In this document: in pieces, positions 1-5,565 of the stretch
Layout of the letters: each line of letters starts with the position of its first letter
Position numbering within the stretch: the first letter of the stretch is position 1
Source: Pirellulales bacterium
Lineage (GTDB): Bacteria > Planctomycetota > Planctomycetia > Pirellulales > JAICIG01
Reading direction: 5' to 3'
Assembly (NCBI GenBank): GCA_025924495.1
Contig: JAICIG010000302.1
Location: 1-9,713, forward strand
Length of the DNA: 9,713 nt
The notes under the pieces: model-generated
What the model saw: the letters and a program-made list of their open reading frames with translations, nothing else
The model's database searches: none
Told to the model about the DNA's origin: nothing
Made by a program: the position numbers and the translations under genes

Positions 1-2
1 AT

Positions 3-566
3 GTGGTGCTGAGTCCGGCGAGCAATCCGTTCGGGAGCCAGACAAACTCCAATGGCGTCTACGTGATCGACTGCGCTGGAAGCAACATCATTATCTCCAA
101 TGTTCGAGTCGTGGGCACCTTGCTGCTCCTTAATCCCGGACCTGGTTCGGCCGTACAAGGCAACCTTAACTGGTGGCCTGCGGTGGCGAATTACCCTTGC
201 CTGCTGGTGAACGGCAGCATCGCGCTGAATTACAGCAGCGGCACGCTCTCCGATAGTTCCGCCAACTCGGCCAACTTCAACCCCCTTAGCCCCAACCCCG
301 TACCCTATCCCTGGCCATCGGGCGTAACAGATAATACTTTTAAGACCGCCTATCCGTCAGAGATCCATGGCTTGGTCTATGTCTCGGGCAATGTGACCAC
401 CTCGAACAGCCCCGTGCTCAACATCTTGACGGTAGGCGGGGCGTTTGTAGGGCAAGGCATGCTGACGCTGAACTACGACCCAATCTTCTACAACAATCCT
501 CCCCCCGGCTTTTACACGACTCAAATGATTCCGGCATCGGGGAGCTGGACACAGATGACGCAGTAG
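3..566 (+). CDS. C-terminal part of a secreted or pseudopilin-like planctomycete protein (5' truncated)
   Basis: This frame is open from the left edge and ends at TAG 564-566. The gene probably begins outside the window, so the GTG at position 3 is only the first visible start codon. The 187 visible residues are rich in Ser, Asn, Thr, Gly and Pro with few charges, which fits an extracellular beta-rich protein. The C-terminal third carries a pattern I associate with planctomycete proteins encoded near type II secretion/type IV pilus-like genes: a 'GLVYVSGN' stretch (about residue 123), a hydrophobic 'LTVGGAF', then 'LTLNYDPIFYNNPPPGF' (about 154-170). The N-terminus, where a prepilin-type helix would sit, is missing, so the assignment rests on memory of the C-terminal pattern. 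It could also be a generic secreted beta-helix or bactofilin-like shell protein. The reading frame is well supported; the function is uncertain. Confidence 0.6.
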   Translation: MVLSPASNPFGSQTNSNGVYVIDCAGSNIIISNVRVVGTLLLLNPGPGSAVQGNLNWWPAVANYPCLLVNGSIALNYSSGTLSDSSANSANFNPLSPNPVPYPWPSGVTDNTFKTAYPSEIHGLVYVSGNVTTSNSPVLNILTVGGAFVGQGMLTLNYDPIFYNNPPPGFYTTQMIPASGSWTQMTQ

Positions 567-843
567 TTTGGGGCGCCGGGCGGGGCTTATTTAAAAGCTG
601 GCAATCTGCGCGAGTGCGGGTTCGAGGTTTGCGGCCTCAGCGGGCATCAATTGAAAGACATGATTGTCGATTCCGCCGGCATGCTTCAATTCCAGATCGA
701 CTCGTCCCGGGAAAGAAAGGCGAAATGGGCCGACTCAACAATACGGCCGATCACCCGCACGATCATGCGCGCTCTCTGCTAGGGAATTCCTGGACCGGGC
801 CGGCACCGCGACGATTCGACAATTCACGCAGAAAATACTGCTG

Positions 844-871
844 TTGACGGTGATCGGTGCGGCCCTATAAT
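844..871 (+). promoter_or_regulatory. Predicted sigma-70 type promoter upstream of the lipoprotein gene
   Basis: TTGACG at 844-849 (five of six matches to TTGACA) is followed after 16 bp by a perfect TATAAT at 866-871. Transcription would start near 878, leaving an untranslated leader of roughly 275 nt before the lipoprotein ATG at 1155. The leader contains two 9-nt direct repeats and a short SD-preceded ORF. Planctomycete housekeeping promoters are less well characterised than those of E. coli, so this is a motif-based prediction. Confidence 0.55.
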
Positions 872-1082
872 CCGCCGCCACGTCTACTCGGGGCGAAGGA
901 TGCGCCTTGAGACGATGTGTGGGGCCGATCGTGTTAATTGGGCAAAGTTTTCGCTCTGAGTAAAGTTTTCTCGCTGCACTTCCGAAGTTAGCAGTAAGAT
1001 CGGATCGTCTGGCTTCGCGTCGCTCGATGCGCGCCGGAACCGAAGCACATCTCAAGTCTCAGTCTTCATGGAAGAGGACGGT

Positions 1083-1151
1083 ATGAGTACGCGGCAAGGA
1101 AGTCGCGCCGCCGCTCGCTTCCCTGACAGGCATATCTCGAAGGGCGCGTAA
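1083..1151 (+). CDS. Possible 22-residue leader ORF directly upstream of the lipoprotein
   Basis: An ATG at 1083 encodes 22 residues (MSTRQGSRAAAR...), strongly basic, and ends at TAA 1149-1151, three bases before the lipoprotein ATG and in the same frame. A purine-rich AGAGGA at 1073-1078 sits four bases before this ATG, a better ribosome-binding site than that of the lipoprotein itself. An in-frame ATG at 1068 would lengthen it to 27 residues. The tight spacing would permit translational coupling by re-initiation. No family is recognised and a chance ORF of this size is easy to find, so the call is tentative. Confidence 0.25.
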   Translation: MSTRQGSRAAARFPDRHISKGA

Positions 1152-1154
1152 GCG

Positions 1155-2423
1155 ATGCGAGCTTCCACAGCGCGATGGGCGTTGGCCACATTATCGATCC
1201 TGGGTCTGGCTGGCTGTAAGAGCGGCAGCCCTAGCTGGTGGCCCGGCCGCAACAAGATGCCCGCCTATTCGACGTCGTCCACGACGCCTCCGCCGGGGGC
1301 CTCGCAGTATCAAATGCCTTCGTCGCAGGTGGCGCCTTATGGCAGCGCCGAGCATTCGCACGACGGCGGCCAGTACGGGCAACAGCAAGCTGGCGCCGCG
1401 GATCAGTACGGAGCCAATGGCAATTACGCAATGGCGGCAGATGCAGCCGGCCAGAACGCCTACTCCAACGTGGCCGGCGGCATGAATGCCGCGACCCCGC
1501 AAACCGGCCCCTACGGCGTCGGCGCTTCTTACCAACAACCTGCTGGCGCGGCCGGGGGCTATGCCGGGGCCGATGCAAACTACGGCGCCGGGCAAATGAA
1601 CAATCAATATGCAGGTGGCGCTCCCGTGGGCGGTCAGGGATACGCCGATTACTCGAATCAACAAGCGCCTGGCGCAGGTTATGGCGTCGCCGGTTACCCA
1701 ACGCAGCCGACTGCCGGCGTTGCAGGAACCACGCAAAACGAACCTTATAGCGGCGCGACGGCTTACACGGCCGACAACCGCTACAGCGCCGGCGATGCGA
1801 ATTACGGCGCAGGCTCGAGGTACGATGCCTCCGCTTACGGCGGCACGCCCGAACAAGCGCCCTACGGTCAGGCGGGGGCAGGCGGCTGGGGACAAGGCGC
1901 CGCGGGCCAGGCCCCGAGCGGCGACACCGGCTACCAGCCCGGCCAGACTGGCTACAATCCGGGGGCCAATGGGTACAACCCCGCGGGGACGCAACCTTAT
2001 CAAGCTCCCGCGTCGCAGTACGGAGCCGATCCTAATGCGATGCAAGCCGATCCGCACTATCGTCCCGGCGGCACCAGCGACTACTCGCCCGCGGGCGGCG
2101 CAGCCGCACCAGTCGGCGGTTATGGCACACCTGCCGGATCGCCGGCCGGCTATGGCGCGACCGACCCGGGCTACGGTGCTGGCGGAGCAGGTTACGGCGC
2201 CGGCGGAACGGGCTATGGCGCCGCGGGCGCTGGTTATGGCGCCCCAGGCGCGGGCAACAGCGCAGCGGGCGGCGCTTATGGCGCCCAAGCGGGCAGTCGC
2301 TACGGCGATCCCGCTGCGACGGGACAGTACCCGGCATCGACGGTCGGAGATCGTTATGCGACCCCTGCATCGCCCAACGCTTCGGCCATCACGCCGAACG
2401 ACGTGAACCTGCCGGCTCGCTAG
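1155..2423 (+). CDS. Gly/Ala/Tyr/Gln-rich low-complexity lipoprotein
   Basis: A 422-residue protein with a clear lipoprotein signal: a basic start (MRASTAR), a hydrophobic segment at 8-19, and lipobox L18-A19-G20-C21, making Cys21 the expected acylated residue. It is the only cysteine I find. The rest is low-complexity sequence in which Tyr-Gly and Gln/Ala/Pro/Asn/Ser units recur. Residues 339-366 are four perfect-length 7-residue units of the type GYGA(G/A/P)G(A/T), and many looser GYxP or QYGA units lie earlier. Such composition predicts disorder or a self-associating surface polymer; this is inference. No catalytic domain is visible. The start is fixed by an in-frame TAA two codons upstream; GAAGGG at 1139-1144 is a plausible ribosome-binding site ten bases away. 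A long leader with a strong promoter lies upstream. Its stop codon overlaps that of the convergent gene. Function is unknown, perhaps an envelope or matrix structural component. Confidence 0.75.
   Translation: MRASTARWALATLSILGLAGCKSGSPSWWPGRNKMPAYSTSSTTPPPGASQYQMPSSQVAPYGSAEHSHDGGQYGQQQAGAADQYGANGNYAMAADAAGQNAYSNVAGGMNAATPQTGPYGVGASYQQPAGAAGGYAGADANYGAGQMNNQYAGGAPVGGQGYADYSNQQAPGAGYGVAGYPTQPTAGVAGTTQNEPYSGATAYTADNRYSAGDANYGAGSRYDASAYGGTPEQAPYGQAGAGGWGQGAAGQAPSGDTGYQPGQTGYNPGANGYNPAGTQPYQAPASQYGADPNAMQADPHYRPGGTSDYSPAGGAAAPVGGYGTPAGSPAGYGATDPGYGAGGAGYGAGGTGYGAAGAGYGAPGAGNSAAGGAYGAQAGSRYGDPAATGQYPASTVGDRYATPASPNASAITPNDVNLPAR
2169..2252 (+). repeat. Four 21-bp tandem units encoding GYGAxGx heptapeptides
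   Basis: Four consecutive 21-nt units (2169-2189, 2190-2210, 2211-2231, 2232-2252) encode GYGAGGA, GYGAGGT, GYGAAGA and GYGAPGA. The units differ mainly at third codon positions and in the fifth and seventh residues. The Gly-Tyr-Gly-Ala protein pattern is thus kept while the DNA has drifted. This is the most regular part of a larger imperfect repeat field in the lipoprotein gene. Confidence 0.8.
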
Positions 2424-2713
2424 CGTTCTGTCTTCGCAGGACTTGCCGACGCTTTTGCCGGCAGGCCATTCTTCGCGCCGCTTAGTCGGCGCCGACGCTC
2501 GGCAAGGTAGTTCGTGCGGAATTGAGCATCGACGGCAATCTTCTCCGCCGTGCGGTAGTCGATCACTTCTCCGAGGTAGCGCACCGGCGGATTCGGGTAC
2601 AGCCGAGGCTCAGCCCAGCGCCATAGCGGCGGCCCGAACGCGCAGCACGCCGCCGCCAACAGCGTCAGCCAAAATAGCGATCGCAGGCGGAATTGAAACC
2701 AGCGGCGTTTCAT
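2420..2713 (-). CDS. Small single-pass membrane protein with planctomycete RRWFQF N-terminus
   Basis: A 97-residue protein starting at ATG 2713-2711. An upstream TTG at 2731 is in frame, but the ATG is preferred because a GAGAAG lies six bases before it and because the KRRWFQF motif then starts at residue 2. The N-terminus reads MKRRWFQFRLRSL, followed by one hydrophobic helix at about 12-28 and a basic C-terminal tail (RRRR near residues 73-76). Cationic residues before the helix predict the tail outside the cytoplasm. A central 'NPPVRYLGEVIDYRTAEKI' stretch is not assignable to a family I know. It follows the LRR gene by 24 bp on the same strand, so the two probably form an operon. The stop codon is the complement of the CTAG that also ends the convergent lipoprotein gene. 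Function unknown. Confidence 0.65.
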   Translation of the reverse strand: MKRRWFQFRLRSLFWLTLLAAACCAFGPPLWRWAEPRLYPNPPVRYLGEVIDYRTAEKIAVDAQFRTNYLAERRRRLSGAKNGLPAKASASPAKTER

Positions 2714-2737
2714 CGAGTGCTTCTCGCGCAAGTGACG

Positions 2738-3400
2738 CTAAATTCCGACCCTGCATCCGGGCAGTTTCGCTTGCAATTGTTGAGCGCCTTGTTTCGTAAC
2801 GCGAGTTTGCCTCGCGGATACGTGGCGGAGCTTCGTCAGCTTCTGCAGATGGATCAAGCCGGCATCGCTGATGCGAGTGCCATTCAAATTAAGCGATTCT
2901 AGGTTGTTCAATTCGGAAAGATGACTCAGTCCTTCATCGCCGATATTTGTAAAATCTAAGTTCAAAAGGGTGAGCTTGCGAAGCTGCCGAAGATGGGACA
3001 GTCCGTCATCGCTCACATCGACGCCGGGCAGGAAGAGATTTTCGAGGTCGGTGAACTGCGAGAGCAGACGCAAACGCTCATTCCCGATGGGAGCAGAACC
3101 GCCCGAGGTCTTGGGCTCTACGGCAAGTTGCACGTGCTGTACGCGGGCCGCATAGTCCGGCCCCAGACGCTCAATCACCCAATCGCGCCAGGCCGACCGC
3201 TGTTGCCGCGATTGGTAAGGATTGAACCGCGGATAATCGTAATGGACCATGGCGCCGGTATCTCGCAGCACCTGTGCGGCGTCGCGCTGGCGATGCGCAC
3301 GATCGACATAGGCCCCGAGCGAGATGCCGAGGACCGTCAAAAGAAACAGAAAACCGGCCAAACTGAATTGAAACCAGCGGCGGCGCGGTTTGCCCTGCAT
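2738..3400 (-). CDS. Membrane-anchored leucine-rich repeat protein
   Basis: A 220-residue protein starting at ATG 3400-3398. An in-frame TTG at 3436 would add 12 residues but gives no better start. Residues 5-12 (PRRRWFQF) plus a hydrophobic helix at about 13-31 form the N-terminal anchor seen in many planctomycete proteins. Residues 45-92 contain the 'GAMVHYDY...WVIERLGPDY...VQHVQL' linker that I associate with planctomycete LRR proteins. Residues 120-215 are four 24-residue leucine-rich repeats with the pattern LxxLxLxxTxIxDxGLxxLxxLxxL; the last is degenerate (VSARQTRVTKQGAQQL). LRR folds generally make protein-protein contacts; the partner is unknown. The protein would be tethered to a membrane with its LRR domain on the far side. 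It is the first gene of a likely two-gene minus-strand unit, divergent from the cytochrome/toroid gene. A clear ribosome-binding site is not seen. Confidence 0.8.
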   Translation of the reverse strand: MQGKPRRRWFQFSLAGFLFLLTVLGISLGAYVDRAHRQRDAAQVLRDTGAMVHYDYPRFNPYQSRQQRSAWRDWVIERLGPDYAARVQHVQLAVEPKTSGGSAPIGNERLRLLSQFTDLENLFLPGVDVSDDGLSHLRQLRKLTLLNLDFTNIGDEGLSHLSELNNLESLNLNGTRISDAGLIHLQKLTKLRHVSARQTRVTKQGAQQLQAKLPGCRVGI

Positions 3401-3584
3401 GCTGGCTATCTTAGCCGCGCCGGTGCGGCTGCTCAAAGATTTTTGTCCCCAGCCGCCTGATGTTGGTCAACGATGTCGCCGGCGGACGCTCGCCAGTCAC
3501 GCATCAATGCCTCTCATTCCTTGAATCGCCGCGGTAAGATGGGGAGCGTGTAAGACGAACTAGTTGTGACGCGGCCCTGCGCCC

Positions 3585-4547
3585 ATGAAGAATTTGATTG
3601 TCTTCGCCCTTGGCGCGTTTTTCATTTCGGTTGCCGGCTCCGCGCGCGGCGAAAACGACGCTGCGGAACCGGAACGCCGCGCCATCAGTTTCCTAGCGCG
3701 AGAAATTGGAGCCTGGCCCGCGGAGAATAAGTGCTTCTCGTGCCATAACAACGGCGATGCGGCGCGAGCCGCATATGGGGCATTGAAGTTGGGCTGCGAT
3801 TTGCAGCAAGATCGGCTGCGCAGCACGACCGACTGGCTGTCGCGGCCCGAAAATTGGCGACTTACGAAAGTTCCGGCCGAGTTCCGCGACGATCGCTTGT
3901 CGGCCATTCAGTTCGCGGGGGCGCTGACTTCAGCGGTCGAAGCCGACTGCATCACAGACCGAGAGACGCTGATCTCTGCCGCGGAATTAGTCGCCGCCGA
4001 GCAAGATGACGATGGCTCTTGGCATGTTGACCAGTCGGGCCAGGCAGGTTCGCCCGTGACATATGGAACCGGGATGGCGTCCTGGTTGGCGCGACGCACA
4101 CTGATGGCTGCGAGCGAGCAGCGCTACCGTGAGGCGATTGGCAAGGCCGATGCGTGGTTTCGCACTCACGAAGCTCGCAACACGCCCGACGCTGCCGGCG
4201 CGCTGCTCGCCCTCGCCGATGCACGCGACGCCGCGGCGATCGAGCGGCGCAAGCAATGCCTGGACACGTTGCGGCTGGCCCGCACCGACGAGGGCGGCTG
4301 GGGACCTTATCCAAAATCGCCCGTGGAAGTCTTCGACACGGCGCTGGCGATCCTGGCGCTGGCGGCGCAACCGCGCACCGCAGAAACCGAGGTCTTGCTC
4401 GACGCAGGCCGAAAGTTTCTCCTGGCCGAGCAACTCGACGACGGCAGCTGGGTGGAGACGACGCGTCCGAGCGGATCTCGCAGTTACGCCCAACGCATGT
4501 CCACAACCGCGTGGGCGACCTTAACGCTGTTGGCGACGCGGAAGTGA
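3585..4547 (+). CDS. Secreted protein with a CxxCH heme motif and squalene-cyclase/prenyltransferase-like toroid repeats
   Basis: A 320-residue protein. Residues 1-22 form a Sec signal peptide (MKNLIVFALGAFFISVAGSARG). C50-F-S-C53-H54 is a c-type heme attachment motif. The rest resembles the alpha/alpha-toroid of the prenyltransferase/squalene-oxidase repeat superfamily: QDDDGSW (140-146), DEGGWGPYP (235-243) and LDDGSW (284-289) are glycine-turn motifs, each set among amphipathic helices such as DTALAILALA and TTAWATLTLLA. I see no DxDD cyclase acid motif, so cyclase activity is not supported. Planctomycetes often encode such toroid proteins next to a short heme-like segment. An electron-transfer or binding role in the periplasm is inference. 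The start was chosen for the signal peptide; no good Shine-Dalgarno precedes it. The stop is TGA at 4545-4547. It stands alone, divergent from the LRR gene. Confidence 0.75.
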   Translation: MKNLIVFALGAFFISVAGSARGENDAAEPERRAISFLAREIGAWPAENKCFSCHNNGDAARAAYGALKLGCDLQQDRLRSTTDWLSRPENWRLTKVPAEFRDDRLSAIQFAGALTSAVEADCITDRETLISAAELVAAEQDDDGSWHVDQSGQAGSPVTYGTGMASWLARRTLMAASEQRYREAIGKADAWFRTHEARNTPDAAGALLALADARDAAAIERRKQCLDTLRLARTDEGGWGPYPKSPVEVFDTALAILALAAQPRTAETEVLLDAGRKFLLAEQLDDGSWVETTRPSGSRSYAQRMSTTAWATLTLLATRK

Positions 4548-4896
4548 TCAAGCTCGCGATCGTTAAACGTCGCGGATAGAACTCGTTTATCCTGAAACTG
4601 TTAGGCGGCCGTCAATTCACAAAGTGCGCCCCCAGTTGCAGGCACACTCCGTGTGCCGTGCCACGTTTGAGCGCGAAGCTGCGCGGCCGGTGAACGCTGG
4701 CAACATCAAGGCCGTGAACGCCCTTAGAATCGAGGATTAAATAACCTCCCAAACTGCGGAGAAATCGTGGCTAGATGATTTTCTGCCGGAGTTTCGAGCC
4801 GTTGTGCATAGGGGAGTTGGTTGTTCCTTGGTGCGCAAAAAGGCGATCGGCAATGAGATATGACAATGAGCGACCGGATCTGCATTGGCATGCTTG
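4548..4896. other. Gene-free stretch between the toroid protein gene and the RAYT element
   Basis: About 350 bp with no supported gene. An 87-codon minus-strand frame (4987-4724) reads through both left-hand palindromes of the mobile unit and is probably spurious. I see no tRNA, riboswitch or clear intrinsic terminator. The right end of the stretch is the insertion boundary of the mobile unit. Confidence 0.5.
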
Positions 4897-4916
4897 CCAC
4901 CAGCTTTAGCTGGTGG
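4897..4916. repeat. Left outer REP-like palindrome
   Basis: CCACCAGC, TTTA, GCTGGTGG: an 8-bp perfect stem with a 4-nt loop. It is the exact reverse complement of the right outer palindrome at 5490-5509. Confidence 0.85.
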
Positions 4917-4944
4917 TAAGAGATCCATTTATGAACCGTCGTGC

Positions 4945-4962
4945 AGCCGGCTTTAGCCGGCT
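4945..4962. repeat. Left inner REP-like palindrome
   Basis: AGCCGGC, TTTA, GCCGGCT: a 7-bp stem with a 4-nt loop. It ends ten bases before the AGAGGG ribosome-binding site of the transposase. It mirrors the right inner palindrome with one base pair changed on both arms. Confidence 0.8.
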
Positions 4963-4985
4963 TCCACTTGAAGAGGGCGCAGTTC

Positions 4986-5432
4986 ATGTCGAGTCATGTC
5001 TTCCACGAGAATTATCTCCACGTCAATTGGCATGCCAAAAACAACTACCCGCTCCTCACCGCTAAGCTCGAACCGCTCGTCCATGACCTTGTGCGGCAGC
5101 GCTGTCGGCAAACCAAGGGCGTGCATCTGCATGGCGTCAACGGCACGGCTACCCATGTGCATTTGGCGGTCAATATCGAACCTTCGGTTTGCATCAGTGA
5201 CTTGATCGGCGAACTCAAGGGGGCATGTTCTTATGAGATGAATCGGCTGGCGCGGCATAAAGCCATCGAGTGGCAGCGCGGATTTGGCGTGGTCAGCTTC
5301 GGCAAGCGGCAACTCCCTTGGGTGCTGGATTACATTGCGAAACAGAAACAGCATCATGCGCAGGGAACAACCAAACGCCGCTTAGAGCAAATTGGCTATG
5401 ATGATAACGGCATGCCGCTGGCCAGCGCCTGA
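4986..5432 (+). CDS. IS200-like / REP-associated tyrosine transposase (Y1 HUH family)
   Basis: A 148-residue Y1 transposase of the IS200/IS605 superfamily. It should nick and join single-stranded DNA at hairpins through a covalent phosphotyrosine. The N-terminal 'HENYLHVNWHAKNNYPLL' matches the first strand of the fold. H57-V58-H59 (ATHVHLAV) is the metal-binding HUH motif. 'SDLIGELKGACSYEMNR' (71-87) is the conserved helix, and Y116 in 'LPWVLDYIAKQKQHH' is the likely catalytic tyrosine, with Q120 four residues on. It ends at TGA 5430-5432. Length and motifs suggest an intact enzyme. The ATG at 4986 is chosen because AGAGGG (4972-4977) lies eight bases before it. An in-frame GTG at 4941 would translate the inner palindrome and is unlikely. 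The gene is framed by two pairs of inverted palindromes and lacks a TnpB partner, which fits RAYT biology better than a classic IS605. The left inner hairpin just before the ribosome-binding site could modulate expression (inference). Confidence 0.85.
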   Translation: MSSHVFHENYLHVNWHAKNNYPLLTAKLEPLVHDLVRQRCRQTKGVHLHGVNGTATHVHLAVNIEPSVCISDLIGELKGACSYEMNRLARHKAIEWQRGFGVVSFGKRQLPWVLDYIAKQKQHHAQGTTKRRLEQIGYDDNGMPLASA

Positions 5433-5443
5433 AGGCTTGCACA

Positions 5444-5461
5444 AGTCGGCTAAAGCCGACT
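5444..5461. repeat. Right inner REP-like palindrome
   Basis: AGTCGGC, TAAA, GCCGACT: a 7-bp stem with a 4-nt loop starting 12 bases after the transposase stop codon. Relative to the left inner copy the third pair of the stem is T:A instead of C:G, so base pairing is kept. Confidence 0.8.
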
Positions 5462-5489
5462 GAAGACAACAAATGTTCTTGCTCGAATC

Positions 5490-5509
5490 CCACCAGCTAA
5501 AGCTGGTGG
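5490..5509. repeat. Right outer REP-like palindrome
   Basis: CCACCAGC, TAAA, GCTGGTGG: an 8-bp stem, the exact 20-bp reverse complement of the left outer palindrome. It marks the right side of the mobile unit. Confidence 0.85.
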
Positions 5510-5534
5510 CAGACAGGAAAAAGCCTGGCCGCTG

Positions 5535-5555
5535 AATTCCCGCGCTCTGGGAATT
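5535..5555 (-). terminator. Possible stem-loop downstream of the 41-codon minus-strand ORF
   Basis: AATTCCC (5535-5541) and GGGAATT (5549-5555) form a 7-bp stem with a 7-nt loop. On the minus strand it begins about ten bases after the stop codon of the small ORF, where a terminator would be expected. A T-run typical of intrinsic termination does not follow directly; the nearest five T residues (5522-5518 read on the minus strand) begin 12 bases later. It may be a plain hairpin. Confidence 0.25.
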
Positions 5556-5565
5556 GGGAAATTAT

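Larger units (their letters stand above)
567..1154. other. Gene-free stretch of 588 bp with promoter and possible leader ORF
   Basis: No convincing gene of normal size lies between the truncated first gene and the lipoprotein gene. After the TAG at 564-566 the same frame stays open for 71 codons to TAG 780-782, but I see no family resemblance. The stretch holds a strong promoter-like motif pair at 844-871. Downstream of it are two direct 9-mers, AAAGTTTTC at 944-952 and 962-970, which could be an operator or chance, and a short ORF at 1083-1151 with a good ribosome-binding site. A 106-codon minus-strand frame at 735-1055 looks non-coding in composition. Confidence 0.6.
4897..5509 (+). mobile_element. 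Compact IS200-like/RAYT unit bounded by nested inverted palindromes
   Basis: A 613-bp unit contains one transposase gene and two palindromes on each side. The outer palindromes (4897-4916 and 5490-5509) are exact reverse complements over 20 bp. The inner ones (4945-4962 and 5444-5461) are reverse complements except for one compensated base pair. All share the core GCTTTAGC (left) or GCTAAAGC (right). This matches REP-associated tyrosine transposases framed by REPs as inverted pairs (REPtrons). IS200-type enzymes do not make target duplications, and none is seen. True transposon ends could lie slightly outside the palindromes, so the limits are approximate. Confidence 0.75.

Noticed and set aside
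735..1055. 106-codon minus-strand ORF in the first intergenic stretch
   Set aside because: It covers the strong plus-strand promoter, lacks a ribosome-binding site and resembles no protein family.
1191..2288. 365-codon minus-strand frame opposite the lipoprotein gene
   Set aside because: It is the antisense shadow of a GC-rich repetitive gene; composition is Arg/Ala/Gly/Ile with no signal, domain or ribosome-binding site.
1609..2406. 265-codon plus-strand frame inside the lipoprotein gene
   Set aside because: A shifted frame of the repeat region, rich in Arg, Pro and Thr with no start signal; the lipoprotein frame has a lipobox and regular repeats.
4941..4985. Extended GTG start for the transposase
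   Set aside because: The added 15 residues are the translation of the inner palindrome; the ATG at 4986 has a well-spaced AGAGGG.
4724..4987. 87-codon minus-strand ORF left of the transposase
   Set aside because: It reads through both left palindromes (KPAKAG and YHQLKL are translated REP sequence) and has no domain support.
4897..5509. CRISPR array or toxin-antitoxin module as explanation for the repeated palindromes
   Set aside because: Only four palindromes in mirrored orientation with unequal spacing and a transposase between them; no regular spacers.
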